From Prorocentrum cordatum (Eukaryota; Sar; Dinophyceae; Prorocentrales; Prorocentraceae): a stretch of DNA of 64,000 bases. This document shows, piece by piece, positions 28,600 through 39,939 of this stretch. The notes beneath the pieces are model-generated. The model had not been told where the DNA came from and searched no databases. It saw only the letters and a program-made list of their open reading frames with translations. The first letter of the stretch is position 1; each line of letters starts with the position of its first letter. The position numbers and the translations under genes were made by a program. The stretch lies in contig CAUYUJ010018712.1 in NCBI GenBank assembly GCA_963575745.1, forward strand, positions 124,001 through 188,000, read 5' to 3'.

Positions 28600-29460
28600 A
28601 GGGGCCGAGCTACACACAACGACGTGAGGCCACCTCGAGACTGGGCAATGACTCTCAACATGACCACTCGCCGACACATGTTGCACGCCGCCCAACTGGC
28701 GGGATATACACCACTCTGTCCGCCGTTGGGTTCGCCTTGCCCTGCGGAGCCTCGTCAATCGCAAACGCGCATAAGCTGCTGGCAACTTCACGCACGCGCT
28801 GCTCTTGGGCGCGCTTCGGTCCTCCACATGCGTCCGCGCCGAGGGTACAACACTTCTTGCGAATTCTCGACAGATTCTCGGCACCCCTTCGCGGTCCCAA
28901 GTGGTAGATCAATCGCACCGATGACAAAATGTCATGCGCAACTCGGGCCAGAACGCCAGCAACTGCGTGTCATGCACGTGTTCTTCGCCGCTCTGAGCGG
29001 CCGTCACGGGAACAGTGCTTGGGCCGCCTGCGCTGGCCGCCGCCGCCAAGCTGCTGGCGCCAGACACGGTGCACAACATGTCAGAACACTGGGCGGCCGC
29101 GCGAGGCGATGACGATGTCGACATGTCCACCTGCTACCGCACTAGGTCAATGCATTCGCGAACAACTGCGAGGCCAAACTGGCTGGAATGCGAGGCGGCC
29201 TGTGAACTCCAGGCGGGCGACTCTGAACTTGCTGTCGGCCTCGGAAGCTCGCCTGAGCGTATTCCTCGCTCGGAGCAAGACGAGAGCCGCAGTGGCGTCG
29301 ACCTCGTTAACGTCCTATTCGGAATCTAGCAAGTCTGCAACTTTCCAAGAATCCTTCTTGACCATGAGGGGCCCCAACTGGACAGATCCAGCAGCGGGTG
29401 CACTGCAGCAACTGACGCGAGCGGGCCCAGAACGGGCAAGAAACCCAGCTGGTCAGGCAA
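28600..29460 (-). other. Unassigned region with partially open minus-strand frames
   Basis: Minus-strand frames such as VKKDSWKVADLLDSE, a stop, then DVNEVDATAALVLLRAR (about 29364-29250), and AAQSGEEHVHDTQLLAFWPE (about 29000-28945), look more protein-like than their surroundings but do not join into one frame. I recognise no family. It may be a decayed gene copy. Confidence 0.25.
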
Positions 29461-29522
29461 ACGTGCAGTAGAAGTTAACCCGATAATAATTTAGTCTAAG
29501 TAGATCGTCTCAGTGACACAGC

Positions 29523-29615
29523 GACAGAACGAACAGCGAGACGAGACAGAACGAACTGCAACACGAAGAACTGCAGCCTCAGTAATCTGCAAGACAGAAC
29601 GAACAGCGAGACGAG
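29523..29615. repeat. Two copies of a 23-bp direct repeat, 70 bp apart
   Basis: GACAGAACGAACAGCGAGAC plus GAG occurs at 29523-29545 and again at 29593-29615. A shortened third copy (GACAGAACGAACTGC) lies between them. The repeated unit is therefore about 70 bp with an internal half-unit. Confidence 0.9.
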
Positions 29616-30016
29616 TGCGAAGCTCGTCACGAAAATAATTGCGCGGTCCCGTCCATTGGCTCGAGCTTGCTGGCTGCACGTGTTAACCAAGTAACATCCT
29701 AGACCCTGCCCCACCAGCAGGGGCATCAGGCGACCGTCGACAAGAGAGTAAAGGGCAAGCGCGCAGGGCCCCACTCCTACCACTGGATGAGGAGGAGGTG
29801 GGGGAGGTTGAGCGGCTCATCCCCTATAATCCCCATCTTCCTGGCCTGCCGACGCCGGTATTCTTCCCGGCGCTGGGCGATGTGCACGGATCTTTGACGG
29901 ACACCACCCTCTCGGCCATCCGCAAGGCGAGGACACGAGGACCCCGAACGATGGCTCCGCGGGGAGGCAGACCTCCCCATGGCTCCTCCACCAAGTCATT
30001 CCTCTCTTCTTTCAAC

Positions 30017-30480
30017 TTCTTCTCCTCCTCCTCCTCCTCCTCTTCCTCCTCCTCCTCCTCTTCGTCCCCCTCCTCCTCCCCCTCCTCCTCCTCCTCCTCC
30101 TCCTCCTTCCTCCTCCTCCTCCTCATCCTCATCCTGCTCCCCAGTTCCTGTTGCTGCTCCTGCTCCGACTCCTCATCCGCATCCATATCCTTCTCCTGTT
30201 AGGTCTTCTCCCTGATCCATGCTCCGTTTTACCCTGCACCTCCATCCTTGTCATCCTCCCCCCTCCCTGCTCCAATTTTGCCTCCCTCACACACTCCCTC
30301 CTTGTCATCCTCCTCCCTCACTGCTCCAAGTTTACCCTGCACCTCCCTCCTTGTGATCCTCTTGCCTCCATCCTCCCCCCTCCCTGCTCCGATTTTGCCT
30401 CCCTCACACCCCGCCTCCTCCTCCTCCTCGTCCTCTGCCTCCTCCTCCTCCTCTTCTTCTTCGCCCTCCTCTTCCTCATC
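30017..30480. repeat. Pyrimidine-rich TCC/CTC microsatellites and minor repeats
   Basis: CTC/TCC runs lie at about 30017-30130 and 30415-30475. Between them a diverged unit of about 60-70 bp, beginning CCCTCCCTGCTCC and containing TTTTGCCTCCCTCACAC, is repeated at least three times (near 30265, 30310 and 30375). Confidence 0.85.
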
Positions 30481-30499
30481 ATCACCATCCGCATAACCA

Positions 30500-32030
30500 A
30501 TATCAGCACCACTACCATTAACAACCACAACGACGTTTCATTAAAAGCGGCCTGCGTGCCAAGTCCTGGAGGAGCGGTCCTCTTAGAAAAAGGCAATCGG
30601 CACAAAGAAAAAAAAAGATAGGGGCGACAGCTGGCACTGTACAGCCGAAGAGCCTCAATCTTCGCAGGGGCTAGATAGGATAGCGCACGAGGCCAACGTG
30701 GAGACAAGGCGGAGAGATGCGATGGCCAGGGGAGGATGCAGAGACAGGGGGCGAAGAAATTGGAGAGGGACGGAGTGTGAGCACTAAGTGTGTATGTGGA
30801 TATTGGGTGGACCATTGGAACCCACTGCCAGCCCCATGCGGGGCTTTGGCAGCAAGGAGGAGGGCAAGTCCCGATAAGCACAGGCCCCGCGCGGGACCTG
30901 GGCAGGGACGCTTCCCCCCCCGCGTGCACCTGGGGAGGCGCGCGCTTATGGGGAACACCCGCACCTTACCTATGATGCGGGATGCCTCCGTCAGGCTGCC
31001 ATTCCACAGGGGGCCGCGGCGTGATGCGCCACACTGCGTGCTACAATGCCCCCGCCGGCAACCAACACGGCACCAAACCACGCCACGGCGTGGTCAGCTT
31101 CTGGTGCCACGGGGGAACATGCCCCAGGACCGTAAGTATCCGGAACGTGCCATGGGATACCGGCCCGCGCGTCACGCTACCCCACACGAGGCACGAACAA
31201 ATCTTATGACGAAGCTGGGCGGGCGGGCCCAGGGAAAGTTTCGCCAAGGCTCGAACCCGCGGCTATGGGTGGCGACGGCGATGGTGACGACGGCGATGAT
31301 TCTGGCGATAGCATCGACGACGATCGCTCGTCACAAGCCGTGGCAATCTAAACGGTCGCCAGGAGTATCTACGTGATGGGACTGGTTGTTATCCTAAGCA
31401 CTGGCGGAAATCGTCGCGCTAGCCCATCCGTTATCTTCTGGCTGCCACGGAATTCCTCGACACCAGCCGGAGAGAGTGAATCGCACCACAATGCAAGACG
31501 CAACGCACATGTCACGAAATTCGCTGCTATGATGGCGCGATGGCGATGGTCAGCTGCTGAGGCAAACTATCGCGGCACAAAGCTTCGCCCCCTGACCGAC
31601 GAGATCCCCGCATCCCTGCGATATCCCCGCCCCACGAAGATCATAATTACTGACAGGCGCAGCCCCCCTTTCACCTAATGTCAGTCCACCAACAGCGATG
31701 CCATGGGCGCCAACGAAATAGACGGTGATTCCACTTCTCTGCGCTGCCGTGCGCCGTCCTAGCGGCAAAATTCGTTTTCCCCGTAGGCTGCGCGACGGCC
31801 CTGTTTCTGCGCAAGTAATCTATCAACGGTTATTCGTCGCCTCTCGGGGTCCGAAATATCGCCCGCACCATGTTCCGCCAAATCGCGTGCAGAATGCGAC
31901 GAATCTGCACGTTGACTGCCCGGCACTCGCGTCAGTAGATCGCTGTTAGGGTGACCACAGCGCCAATCAAGTTCAAACAGTTTCGCTCTTGGCGTGGCCA
32001 CTACGACGTCTGCATCCTGCCAATGTAGCA
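30500..32030. other. Intergenic DNA, nothing recognised
   Basis: No frame on either strand carries a recognisable motif and no long repeat was seen. A sequence resembling a T-arm (GGGTTCGAGCC on minus, near 31252) has no matching stem and is not called a tRNA. Confidence 0.5.
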
Positions 32031-32035
32031 TCAAC

Positions 32036-32690
32036 ATCACCATCATCCTATTATCTCGTTTAGCGCCAGTTTTGCCTCATCAGCATCACCAAGCCCATCG
32101 CCAACATGATCCCCAACGGTAGGTAGCACCATCATCATCATCACCATCATCCGCATCATCGTCCTCACGATCGGCATCGGCATCATCAGCACCCGCATCA
32201 TCGTCGACGGCATGGACACCGACATCACCATCATCAGCAGCATCATCGTCATCATCATAATCAGCACCACAGATATCAACATCACCAACAACTACAACAA
32301 TATCAGCATCACAACCATCATCATCACCATCATCGTTGTCACCATCAAGATCGTTATCGACATCATCGTCACCATCCGCATCTGCATCACCACCATAGAC
32401 AACATCAACATCACTGTCATCATCTCGATCATCAGTATCATCATCACCACCCGCCATCAACACAAGCCTAACCACCACCGTCACCATCACCATCACCATC
32501 ACCATAATCATTGCGAGCACCATCACCATCACCATCGCCATCATCATCATCATCATCGTCATCATCATGATCATCATCATGATCATCATCATCACCGTTC
32601 TTCGTATCAGCACCATCGTCATCGTCAGCATCATCATCACCATCGCAACCGTCATCATCACCATCGTCATCAGTATCACCATCATCATGC
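32036..32690. repeat. Imperfect ATC/CAT trinucleotide array, about 650 bp
   Basis: The stretch is almost entirely permutations of CAT, CAC and ATC triplets with scattered substitutions. Long poly-Met/Asp (minus) and poly-Ile/His (plus) frames result and are not genes. Confidence 0.95.
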
Positions 32691-33191
32691 TCGCTGCCTC
32701 TACCCTTCCCGCGCCAGAGACAACTCACTTTTGCCGAGCCGAGGCAGCATCCTTGGCGAAAGTGATATCGCAGCCGAAGCGGAGGCCGACGAACGTCCGC
32801 AGCCGCGGACGGCAGGCGGGAACACAAGAGACACAGCAATGCAATTCCCGTACCCATACCCTATGATCTGGACCGTTAGGTACATCACTGAGACATTCGG
32901 AGCACGGACACAATCGCGCTGGCGAAGACAGCAACACTCATGCGGGAAAGGCTCGGCCCGAACTGTCCAGTCAGTCCTCTTCTGGTCTTTGCCCCTCAAT
33001 GCTTTGCGCGGCCCATGGCAACACGAACGCACAAAAGATCAGCCGGAGCATATTTTGAATTCCTCTTGCATCCTGGGAGGGTTGAAAACTGGGAATGCAG
33101 AGGGCTTCTCCGAGGGCTTCCCGTGCTGACAAACATGGGCGAAGACCGACTCCCCAGAAAAAGCGCGGCTGTAACTCACGGAATTCCTGGG

Positions 33192-33362
33192 CAAACCATA
33201 TGCGGCTTGCTTCCGGGTTCTCCAACAACGACGACCATCCTCTTCTGCAGAGCCACAGTCATCAAACGAACACGATTGACCAGGAGTGTGTTCTCGATCT
33301 TGATCTTTTCAAAGTCATTTGGCGGGAGGTTCTGATATTCCAAGAAAACGCCATCGCCCTGT
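33192..33362 (-). pseudogene. Fragment of an unidentified protein-coding sequence
   Basis: On the minus strand an open stretch reads GVFLEYQNLPPNDFEKIKIE, NTLLVNRVRLMTVALQKRMV and VVVGEPGSKP before a TGA. The composition is protein-like and it recalls an E-Q-P-x-S-S-containing segment seen in dinoflagellate multi-copy proteins, but with GEPGSK in place of that motif. Identification is weak. No adjoining frames extend it. Confidence 0.3.
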
Positions 33363-33452
33363 AGAGGCGAAGGCCCATCACATCTCGCTCATGAGCCCAA
33401 GACCATGACTGGCGCGGCAGCCCGAGCCAGTGCACCGAGCCCCGTCCAAGCT

Positions 33453-35020
33453 TTAGAACCCGTCTGACGCGCCTCCTGCCCGCAGAGCACTGGGGGGCCC
33501 CGCGAGTCGTCGCTGGCGCCGCGCTCGATGCCCCGGCCTTCGCTCGCGAGCCCTTCTCGGCAGAGGGCCTGGCTGAGGTGCCCTGTCCCGCTGAAGAGCT
33601 CGGCCGCCCTTGCCCGCTCTAGGTCCGGCGCCGCCGCTTTTGACCGTGCACGCCGTCTTCTGCTGCTGCGTCAGCTTCTGTTCCTCTTGATGCAACCTAG
33701 CGCGCGCCTCGCAACGCCTCACCATATTGGACTGCGGAGCCGAGCGCCCCCTGCGGCCGACGTCGATGGAGGCGCGGAAATTGCGGCGCCAGTCGTGGCT
33801 CGGACTCCCGTGGCGCCACTGGCACATGATGTACAGGCGCCACTTGATTTTCGTCTCCACTTGTGCCGTCTTGAAATAGCTGACGACGGTGCGCGGCGAC
33901 GCCTTGGACGGCGGGGTCTCGGGGTCTCCAGTCTGCAGCATCTGTAGAGGCCTCTTAGATGGGGTCGGAGTAAATGGGGTCGGAAGATCGCGCCGCATCG
34001 CCGATGCATCGGCCATGCATCGGCGATGCGTCGGTGATGAACCGGCGATGCATCGCCGACGTCGGCGATGCACCACCGACGTCGACGGGGAGCAAAGCGG
34101 GCTCCACATCGAGCCGCATCGGCGATGCATCGGCGACGCGCCACGATCCCCCGACCCCATCTACTCTGGCCCCATCTAGGAGGCCTAGAGTCTGCGACGC
34201 GGGCCCCAAACGCGCGGCGTCCGCGCTGTCAAGGAGGAGAGAGTCGCCGACAGAGTCCGCCGTGGAGGTCCCCTGGCGTTCGGATGGGCGCGCGTTGAGC
34301 GCGCAGAAGGGGGGCGACCCCCCCGGCGCGACCAGGTCGCTCTTGCGGATCTTGGCGGGCCGGCGCGGCCTGAGGTAACCGAAAACGGCGAGCGCCATCC
34401 ACTGGGCGGCGCCCGCGCTGCTGGCGCGCATGGCGCGCAGCGCGACGGCGGCGGGTTCGAACTTGGACCGTCCGCGGAACGCTCGGAGGAGACGCGGCAG
34501 CTTGCCCTAGCCCCTGGACCACATCGCGTTGGGAAACAGAAAACTCGCAGGGCCCATGTCTTCGTCGCGGCCCGAGTTCGCGCGGGCCGCGAGCAGAGCG
34601 TCTGCAAGGACGACCGCAAAGTGCGTCATGCGTTTCGACTTCGCGAACTTCACGATGCGCTGATATCGCCTAGCGTAATCCTCGACGGTGGCCAAGGGCA
34701 GCGAGTTCGCCTCCAGGAAGCTGGCGCCCTGCTCAAGCGCCCCCGGGCGGTCCTGCGCGAAATCGCAAAAACGTGCCTCCACGCGTGGAGACCTCGACTG
34801 ATCGGCGGAGCTTGTTGTCTGACCGATCGATAAAGAAACCATCGAACCATCGCCGCAGCCGGCCTCTTCTCGGCCCAAAAACTCGAGGCCTTGCGCGCGT
34901 CGGGCGGAGTCTAGGCCGCCCCGAAGTGAGCGAGGTGCCAAAACAAGAGAAAAAGGCAGGGCCTTGGGCCCCCATGACCTCGAGACGAAATCGGCTGAGT
35001 TGAGCTCGGGATGAGATCCA
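33453..35020 (-). pseudogene. Tyrosine recombinase of element G, interrupted by a MITE
   Basis: The N-terminal core-binding part reads GASFLEANSLPLATVEDYAR (about 34728-34669). The frame has one TAG at 34507-34509 and then continues unbroken with GKLPRLLRAFRGRSKF and MALAVFGYLRPRRPAKI, where the Arg of YLRP is the first catalytic residue. After GPASQTL the MITE intervenes; after it the frame resumes with QMLQTGDPETPPSK. GSPSHDWRRNFRASID and VGRRGR correspond to the H-x-x-R box region. The nucleophile region is MVRRCEARARL, where Tyr is expected in R-R-Y-E; it is Cys (TGC). Without the TAG and the MITE the gene would be one frame of about 500 codons. Confidence 0.66.
33950..34185. mobile_element. 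236-bp MITE-like element with about 75-bp TIRs and TAGA(G) target duplication
   Basis: The left end GCCTCTTAGATGGGGTCGG and the right end (reverse complement) GCCTCCTAGATGGGGCCAG start imperfect inverted repeats that remain alignable for about 75 bp. The ends are flanked by TAGAG at 33945-33949 and 34186-34190. Because the ends are GGCC-palindromic, the duplication can be read as TAGA or TAGAG. The interior is made of palindromic CGATGCATCG blocks. Removing the element with one duplication copy deletes 241 bp and brings the two halves of the recombinase gene into the same frame, which strongly supports a transposition event. No coding capacity. Confidence 0.87.
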
Positions 35021-35480
35021 GCGGTGCAGGAATCTTGAATCACTCCCAATGGCTGGAGAGGCCCTCTTGCGGCAACGCGCAAGAGGTCCCGCAATTTGTG
35101 CCCCTGCCCTTGGACATGGTCAGAGCGGCGCCCGTGCTGCCGCCGAAAATAAATTTGATCATCCCGAAATGTCTGACGGCCCTGAGTTTGCATCTTGCCG
35201 CGGCCGCGATCCCTCGAGCCTCCAAACCCCGATGTCATTTAGGCCCCGCATGCGCGCCGCGAATGTGTGTCCCCAAGATCCGTTCTTACGTAGATGACGC
35301 GGTACTTTCGGGAATTCTGGATTGCCCCCTAAATCCTTCCACGCGTCAGGATTCGCCGAGAGCTTGACGCGGTAAGTCTCGTTAAGCGGATCGCGGCGGT
35401 GGAAGGCATCGAGTTTGGCTCTCTGGACACCCAGACGGCATCTCCATATTTCTTGGCCGCCGCAGACCGCGAACACGCGC
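34960..35480 (-). pseudogene. RNase H region of element G
   Basis: Frames join as EARGIAAAARCKLRAVRHFG then MIKFIFGGSTGAALTMSKGR (35225-35100), continuing across a shift near 35045 to HPELNSADFVSRSWGP (about 35005-34960). The last piece is the N-x-A-D-x-x-S-R end motif. The Asp usually found in L-x-x-D-N is replaced by GGST. The assignment rests on order and the end motif. Confidence 0.5.
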
Positions 35481-35935
35481 GCGGGCTCACGCTCGGCCGC
35501 GCACGCGACGATGCCAGTCTAACTGGCGCCCGACGCCGTGACCTCCGTGCACCGCGTGCGTCTGAAAAGGATGATGCCACCTCGGTGAAAGCTGCACGCA
35601 ACCGCGCCTCTCGCGCAGCGATGGCCCAAAGGCGTGCCCTCCGAGGCCCAAAAGCAGACGCGACGTCCCACGAGGCCGAAGAACTCCCAAGAGCTCTCCC
35701 CCGGAAAAAAAACAATCACCATACTTTCAGGACCAATCTCCGGATGCCCTCGGACGTCTCGGAAAACGCAAACAAGCCTGACGCGGTCAATCGCGCTTTT
35801 TGTTTCAGGCCTGCATTCCATTTGCCCAACGTTCACCGTCCATGCGTCGACCAAGACTCGCAAAGATCGCATCGGCGTCCGTCTCCACGCGAACGCGGAA
35901 ACCCGCCCTCCTTAAACGATCGCGCGCCCACTCCT

Positions 35936-36640
35936 TCATGTCCGAAACCAAACCCGCGCTGGTGCCAACCGCGCAAGGGCTGTCGCAGCATAGGAGGAAG
36001 CGACATGCTCGTCACCGATCATGGGGAGAGGGTCGTTGACAGGCATACACAACTGCCTGTCAAAACGAAGAGTCCGCCGGATCTGGTGCTCATGGAACTC
36101 TCGCCAGGAAGCCCAACTCCACCCCGTCGGAACCACCGTCAAGCGCCGCTGCATACGATCGCCCCCAGGACGTCCAACGAATACTCTGTCAGCTGGAACC
36201 ACCAGTCTGACTTCGTCAAGGGTCTCGAGCAGCAAATGCTATGTGATCCTGATGAATCTGGTTATGTGATTGAGAAGAATCAGATTTCCGACTGTATATG
36301 GGGTGTCAATTCAGCTACCAAGCCTAGTCTGTACCATCAGTTCGTCCAGGACTTCCGAGACCGGGGGGTGCTTGAAGTCGCGGGGGGTTCGAGGGACATC
36401 GTCGCTCCTTTCTCGTGCAAAGATATTGGGATTGCTCCGCCTGGTCTGGAACTGTTGTCGTGCCAGCCTTCGCATTCGCCGTCCGCCGCCCAAGCAGATG
36501 GGCGCTGCCGCAGCCTGGTTCAGGATCCGCGCAACAGGGGGCCGTCGGGGCCCGCCGACAACGGCTCTGCCAGCTAGGAGCAGTTGCCCGATCAAATTTT
36601 TGCTGCCGCGCATGTCATATGGCATTCGCACTCGCTGGGC
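35936..36640 (-). pseudogene. Reverse transcriptase remnant of element G
   Basis: RLTVVPTGWSWASWREFHEH (about 36144-36085) matches the motif B region (P-M-G-W/F-S-W-A) of DIRS-like RTs. Upstream frames contain FARERSDDVPRTPRDFKHPP (about 36425-36366). The expected Asp-Asp motif is not visible; DPLPMIGDEHVAS occupies the place. Badly decayed. Confidence 0.42.
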
Positions 36641-37199
36641 AACGCTGCCGGACTGCGGCGCGACTTCTGCTTGCCGTCCGCGGCAGAGCGTCTCGCTCGA
36701 GAGTGGGGGGCGTCATCCAAGAAATCCTGGACGACGGGGCCTGGGGGCCTACTGCAGGAATGGGCGCCAGGGCCTGGTCATAGGGTCGCGCCGCACAACT
36801 GGCCTCTTCGCCTGGCACGCGCAAGAGGCCGGGGCCCAGGAGCTCACGAGCGGCCACGCGGCGGGCGCGCGATTAGGAAGATGGCGCGGCGCGGCGTGAG
36901 AAACTTGCGTGACGACCGCGTCTTGGGCCGCTCTCTGCGAACCTGCAGGTAAACAAGTCGACGAAAACGAACCGTGAACATGTCGCTCAGCGAGCAGATC
37001 CCCTCGTCGGCGGACTCCGCAGCTGCCCGGCGTCGAGCCCGACGGCGCATAACCGCGCGCGACGAGCCAGGTCGCGCCCGCTCGGCCTCTGGAAGAACAG
37101 GGCAACGAAAAAACTCACGTGGTCGTCCACACGCTGGCCGATCGCCAGAATCTGACTGCTGGAAAGGCCGACGGTGGCCCACGAAGCCTGAAGCGGCTG

Positions 37200-37616
37200 G
37201 CTCTATCATATCCCGAACGCAGGTCGGGCCTGACTGCCCGCGCCCGGGTTCTTGAGCCACCCCTGTGGCAACTGGGCGGAATCGCCGCCCTTGCCTCCTG
37301 ACCCACGGCCTCCTTTGTCCTTCATGAGCTTCGCCTCCTCGCGAGCCCTCCGCAACTCTTCGGCCGCCGCGGCCCCGACGTTGGTCGCGGCGTGCTCGGA
37401 CAGGGCCGGGGCCGCCGCGGCGCCGCAAGTTCCAGCCCGCGAAGTATTCGACTGCGGCATGGTTGGGCGACCCTGGCGAGATGCGATGCGCCTCCACCAT
37501 CAGCTGGGGCCTCCTCGCGGCCCTCTTCATCGACTGCAAAGCCGGCGCGTTCAATGGCGGCGCAATGCCGGAAGGAGAGCGCGCCCGCGGTGCAGCCCCA
37601 GAGGGGGGTGTCACCC
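37200..37616 (-). pseudogene. Gag-like coiled-coil remnant of element G
   Basis: MVEAHRISPGSPNHAAVEYF (37503 downward) passes, after a frame change, into APALSEHAATNVGAAAAEEL and RRAREEAKLMKDKGG, ending in a Gly/Lys/Ser-rich tail. Similar charged helices followed by Gly/Lys tails precede the RT in dinoflagellate retroelements. The call is an inference from position and composition. Confidence 0.35.
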
Positions 37617-37889
37617 CTTAGCTACCCCCCACTTGGACCTGCCCTGCCCGCCCCTTCACCCCCCTTCTCTTGGCCCTCGGATGCTGCCCCCCATCTTTCG
37701 CGTTCCCGAAGCCCCCCCCGCCCTTTATTTCCACGGGGGGGAAGGCTTCGGTCTCCGCGCCCCCAGATCGGTTAGGGCTTCTGTCTCCTTGCCCCTGCTG
37801 GTGCTCGCCCGTCTTTCCCCATCTTCTCCCTCCTCCCCCGAGAGGTTTCTGGGCCAAGCTGGGGGGTCCCGGGCCCTCCCAGATCCAAA

Positions 37890-39530
37890 TGGCGCGCGCG
37901 CGGCCACGGCGCTGCGCGGCTCGCGGAAGCGCCCGCGCGGCGAGGCGGCAGCGGCCCGGCGCCCGGTGGCGCTGGCTAACGCTAGCCGCCGGGCGCCGGC
38001 CGTCGCGCGCCTGCCGCTGCTACTCCCGGAGCTCTGCAGCGGCCGCCGCGACGCAGACGCGCCGGGCATCGCGGCGGGCGCTGGCCCGCCGCCCGCTGGC
38101 CCGGGCGCTTGGGGCCAAGGCGGGGTAGAGGATGGCGGCGGCGTCGCGGCCCCAAGCGCGGCCCCCCCACCAGACAGCCCCGGCAAGGCCCCCTCCAGGC
38201 GCGCGCCAGGCGCCGCCGGGCGAGCCGCCGGCCCAGGGGGGGGGCGGGGGCACGCGGAGACCCTGACGACCCAGGCGCTCCCTGGGTCGAGGGCCGGGGC
38301 TCTGGGGCGCCGATTGAGAGGGCGCTTGGGAACGCCGCCTCTTGGAGCATCGAGGGCGCGGGGGAGGCGCCTTCATGTCCCCGGGGAACTTGCGCGAGGT
38401 CTTCTCCGCCCGTGAGGAGAAAGGGCCGGTTCAGGGCCGACGGCGGGTGGATCCTCTGCGGCATGGACCAGATCGGCATCTCGCTCTTCGGCGCCGCCTG
38501 GTCCGCGGTCGCCCCGGGCGGGGTCCTCCTGCTGATGGCGGGGGTCGCGACCATCATCCTTCGCGGCCTGCGGGCCCTCCTCGCGCCCTGCGGTGGGCGG
38601 CCTGGGGGCTAGGCATCATCGCCCTCGGCCCCGCGTGGCGCTGCCCCAGACGTCGGGCGCCAGGCGAGGCAGGGCTGGGCAGGCCCCTGCCGCCGGCTGC
38701 CCCGCCCCTGCATGGTGACGGCGCGTGGAAAGGGCCCGAGCATCGGACAGGGCGCCACGACCGAGCACCTGCGGAAGTACACCAAGGATGGGGGAGGGTC
38801 CAACTGGAGCGTGGACGACCTGCTGATCCACAAGGACGAGCTGGTTGCCAGGCTGGACTGGACCTTCAGGACTCGGAGCGCATCAGCCGGGTGGGCCTCT
38901 GGGTGGCCTACGCCACGGTCCTCGGGCCCAGCGGCCGCCCCCTTCCGAGGGCGCTCGAGCCTGGGCCATCCCGAGTGGGCGCGCCTGCGCCGCTCAAAGG
39001 AGCGCCGAGAGAAGGTCGGCGAGCCGCGCTGCAAGGAGTGCGCGAAGGTAGACTTCGAAGCGATCGAAGATGTCGGCTTGCCGCGTCTGGGTCCTCTCCT
39101 GGAGGAACCGCTTCTGGGCTTGCCGAGTATGTCTGGGTGCTCTGACCTGTTGTGGGTCCTGCCTCTGCCGCCGGCGCCGCCGCCGTCTCGCTGCGACTGG
39201 CGTTGCGGAGCCTGGTGAGCAAGGGGCAGTGGCGAGCTCTCGACAAGGAGTCATGGTCCGTTGCGGAGCCTGGTGAGCAAGGGGCAGTGGCGAGCTTCCT
39301 CGAACAGGAGTCACTATCGAAGGCCGAGTCGGAAGAGCGGCCCCGCCAAGTCGTCCGCGCGGGCATCCTCAATGGCCGGGCCAAGCGCCCCCTTGGCAGC
39401 GGGCGGTCGCCGGGGTGCCGCCGACTCCGCGCCCGCTACTCTGCTCGTGGAAGGCGGCTGGACCTCCGACCTACCAGCGCCGAGCGAGGGCACCAGCGCG
39501 ACCGCCCCTCTGCGCTCGCATCGCCGGCCC
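37890..39530 (+). mobile_element. Fragment B: 5' part of an A-family DIRS element
   Basis: On the plus strand from 38440, FRADGGWILCGMDQIGISLF and GAAWSAVAPGG match the membrane region of element A (SSDGGWVLYMADQVGLYLFG). RRRAPGEAGLGRPLPPAAPP, the LLIHKDELVARL segment and ATLLVEGGWTSDLPAPSEG (about 39433) match later parts of the same region. Frames shift several times. Near 39200-39300 a segment of about 55 bp containing GAGCCTGGTGAGCAAGGGGC is duplicated in tandem. The copy ends within the Gag-like region, so it carries no enzyme domains. Confidence 0.72.
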
Positions 39531-39887
39531 CCCGCAACCCTGGGCCAGCCTCGTGGGGCGCGCGGCCAGCGAGCCATGCAGCAGCGCCGCTCGATCGACC
39601 TCCTGCTCAGGGTAGACGCCGAACGACCCGCCGCGGACGGGCTGGGGCATAGCGGCCCGCGTCCAGGAAAGGGCAGCTGCAGCCCCAGCGACGGCCCCGC
39701 TGCTCTCGTGGAGCAGAGCACCTTCAAAGGCGCCGCGCCCGCGGGCCGCTGCGCGGAGGGCCTCAGTCTACTCGCGGGAGGGGCCGCCCGCGAGAAGGCG
39801 CGAGGCGAAGCCGACCTTCGGGGAGGCAGCGCGAGCAGCCAGACTCTGGCAGCGCGAGCAGCCAGACTCTGGCTGCCAGAGAGAGTG

Positions 39888-39896
<9 letters not shown>

Positions 39897-39935
<39 letters not shown>
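39897..39935. repeat. GA microsatellite
   Basis: About 19 GA units, followed by an A-rich stretch (CAACAAAACAAAG). Confidence 0.95.
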
Positions 39936-39936
<1 letters not shown>

Positions 39937-39939
39937 AAC

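Larger units (their letters stand above)
33453..37616 (-). mobile_element. Second tyrosine-recombinase retroelement G (decayed, carries a MITE)
   Basis: Minus-strand pieces occur in the order Gag-like coil (37.6-37.2 kb), RT (36.6-35.9 kb), RNase H (35.5-34.96 kb) and tyrosine recombinase (34.9-33.45 kb). This is again a DIRS-type order but a different family from element A. The sequences do not resemble each other beyond motifs, and I saw no methyltransferase module. Frames are broken in several places, and a MITE sits in the recombinase gene. Confidence 0.62.

Noticed and set aside
31240-31270. tRNA T-arm-like GGGTTCGAGCC on the minus strand
   Set aside because: The flanking bases do not form a T stem and no A box or acceptor stem lies at the right distance.
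32086-32857. Met/Asp-rich and His/Ile-rich frames of up to 305 codons
   Set aside because: Translations of the ATC/CAT array.
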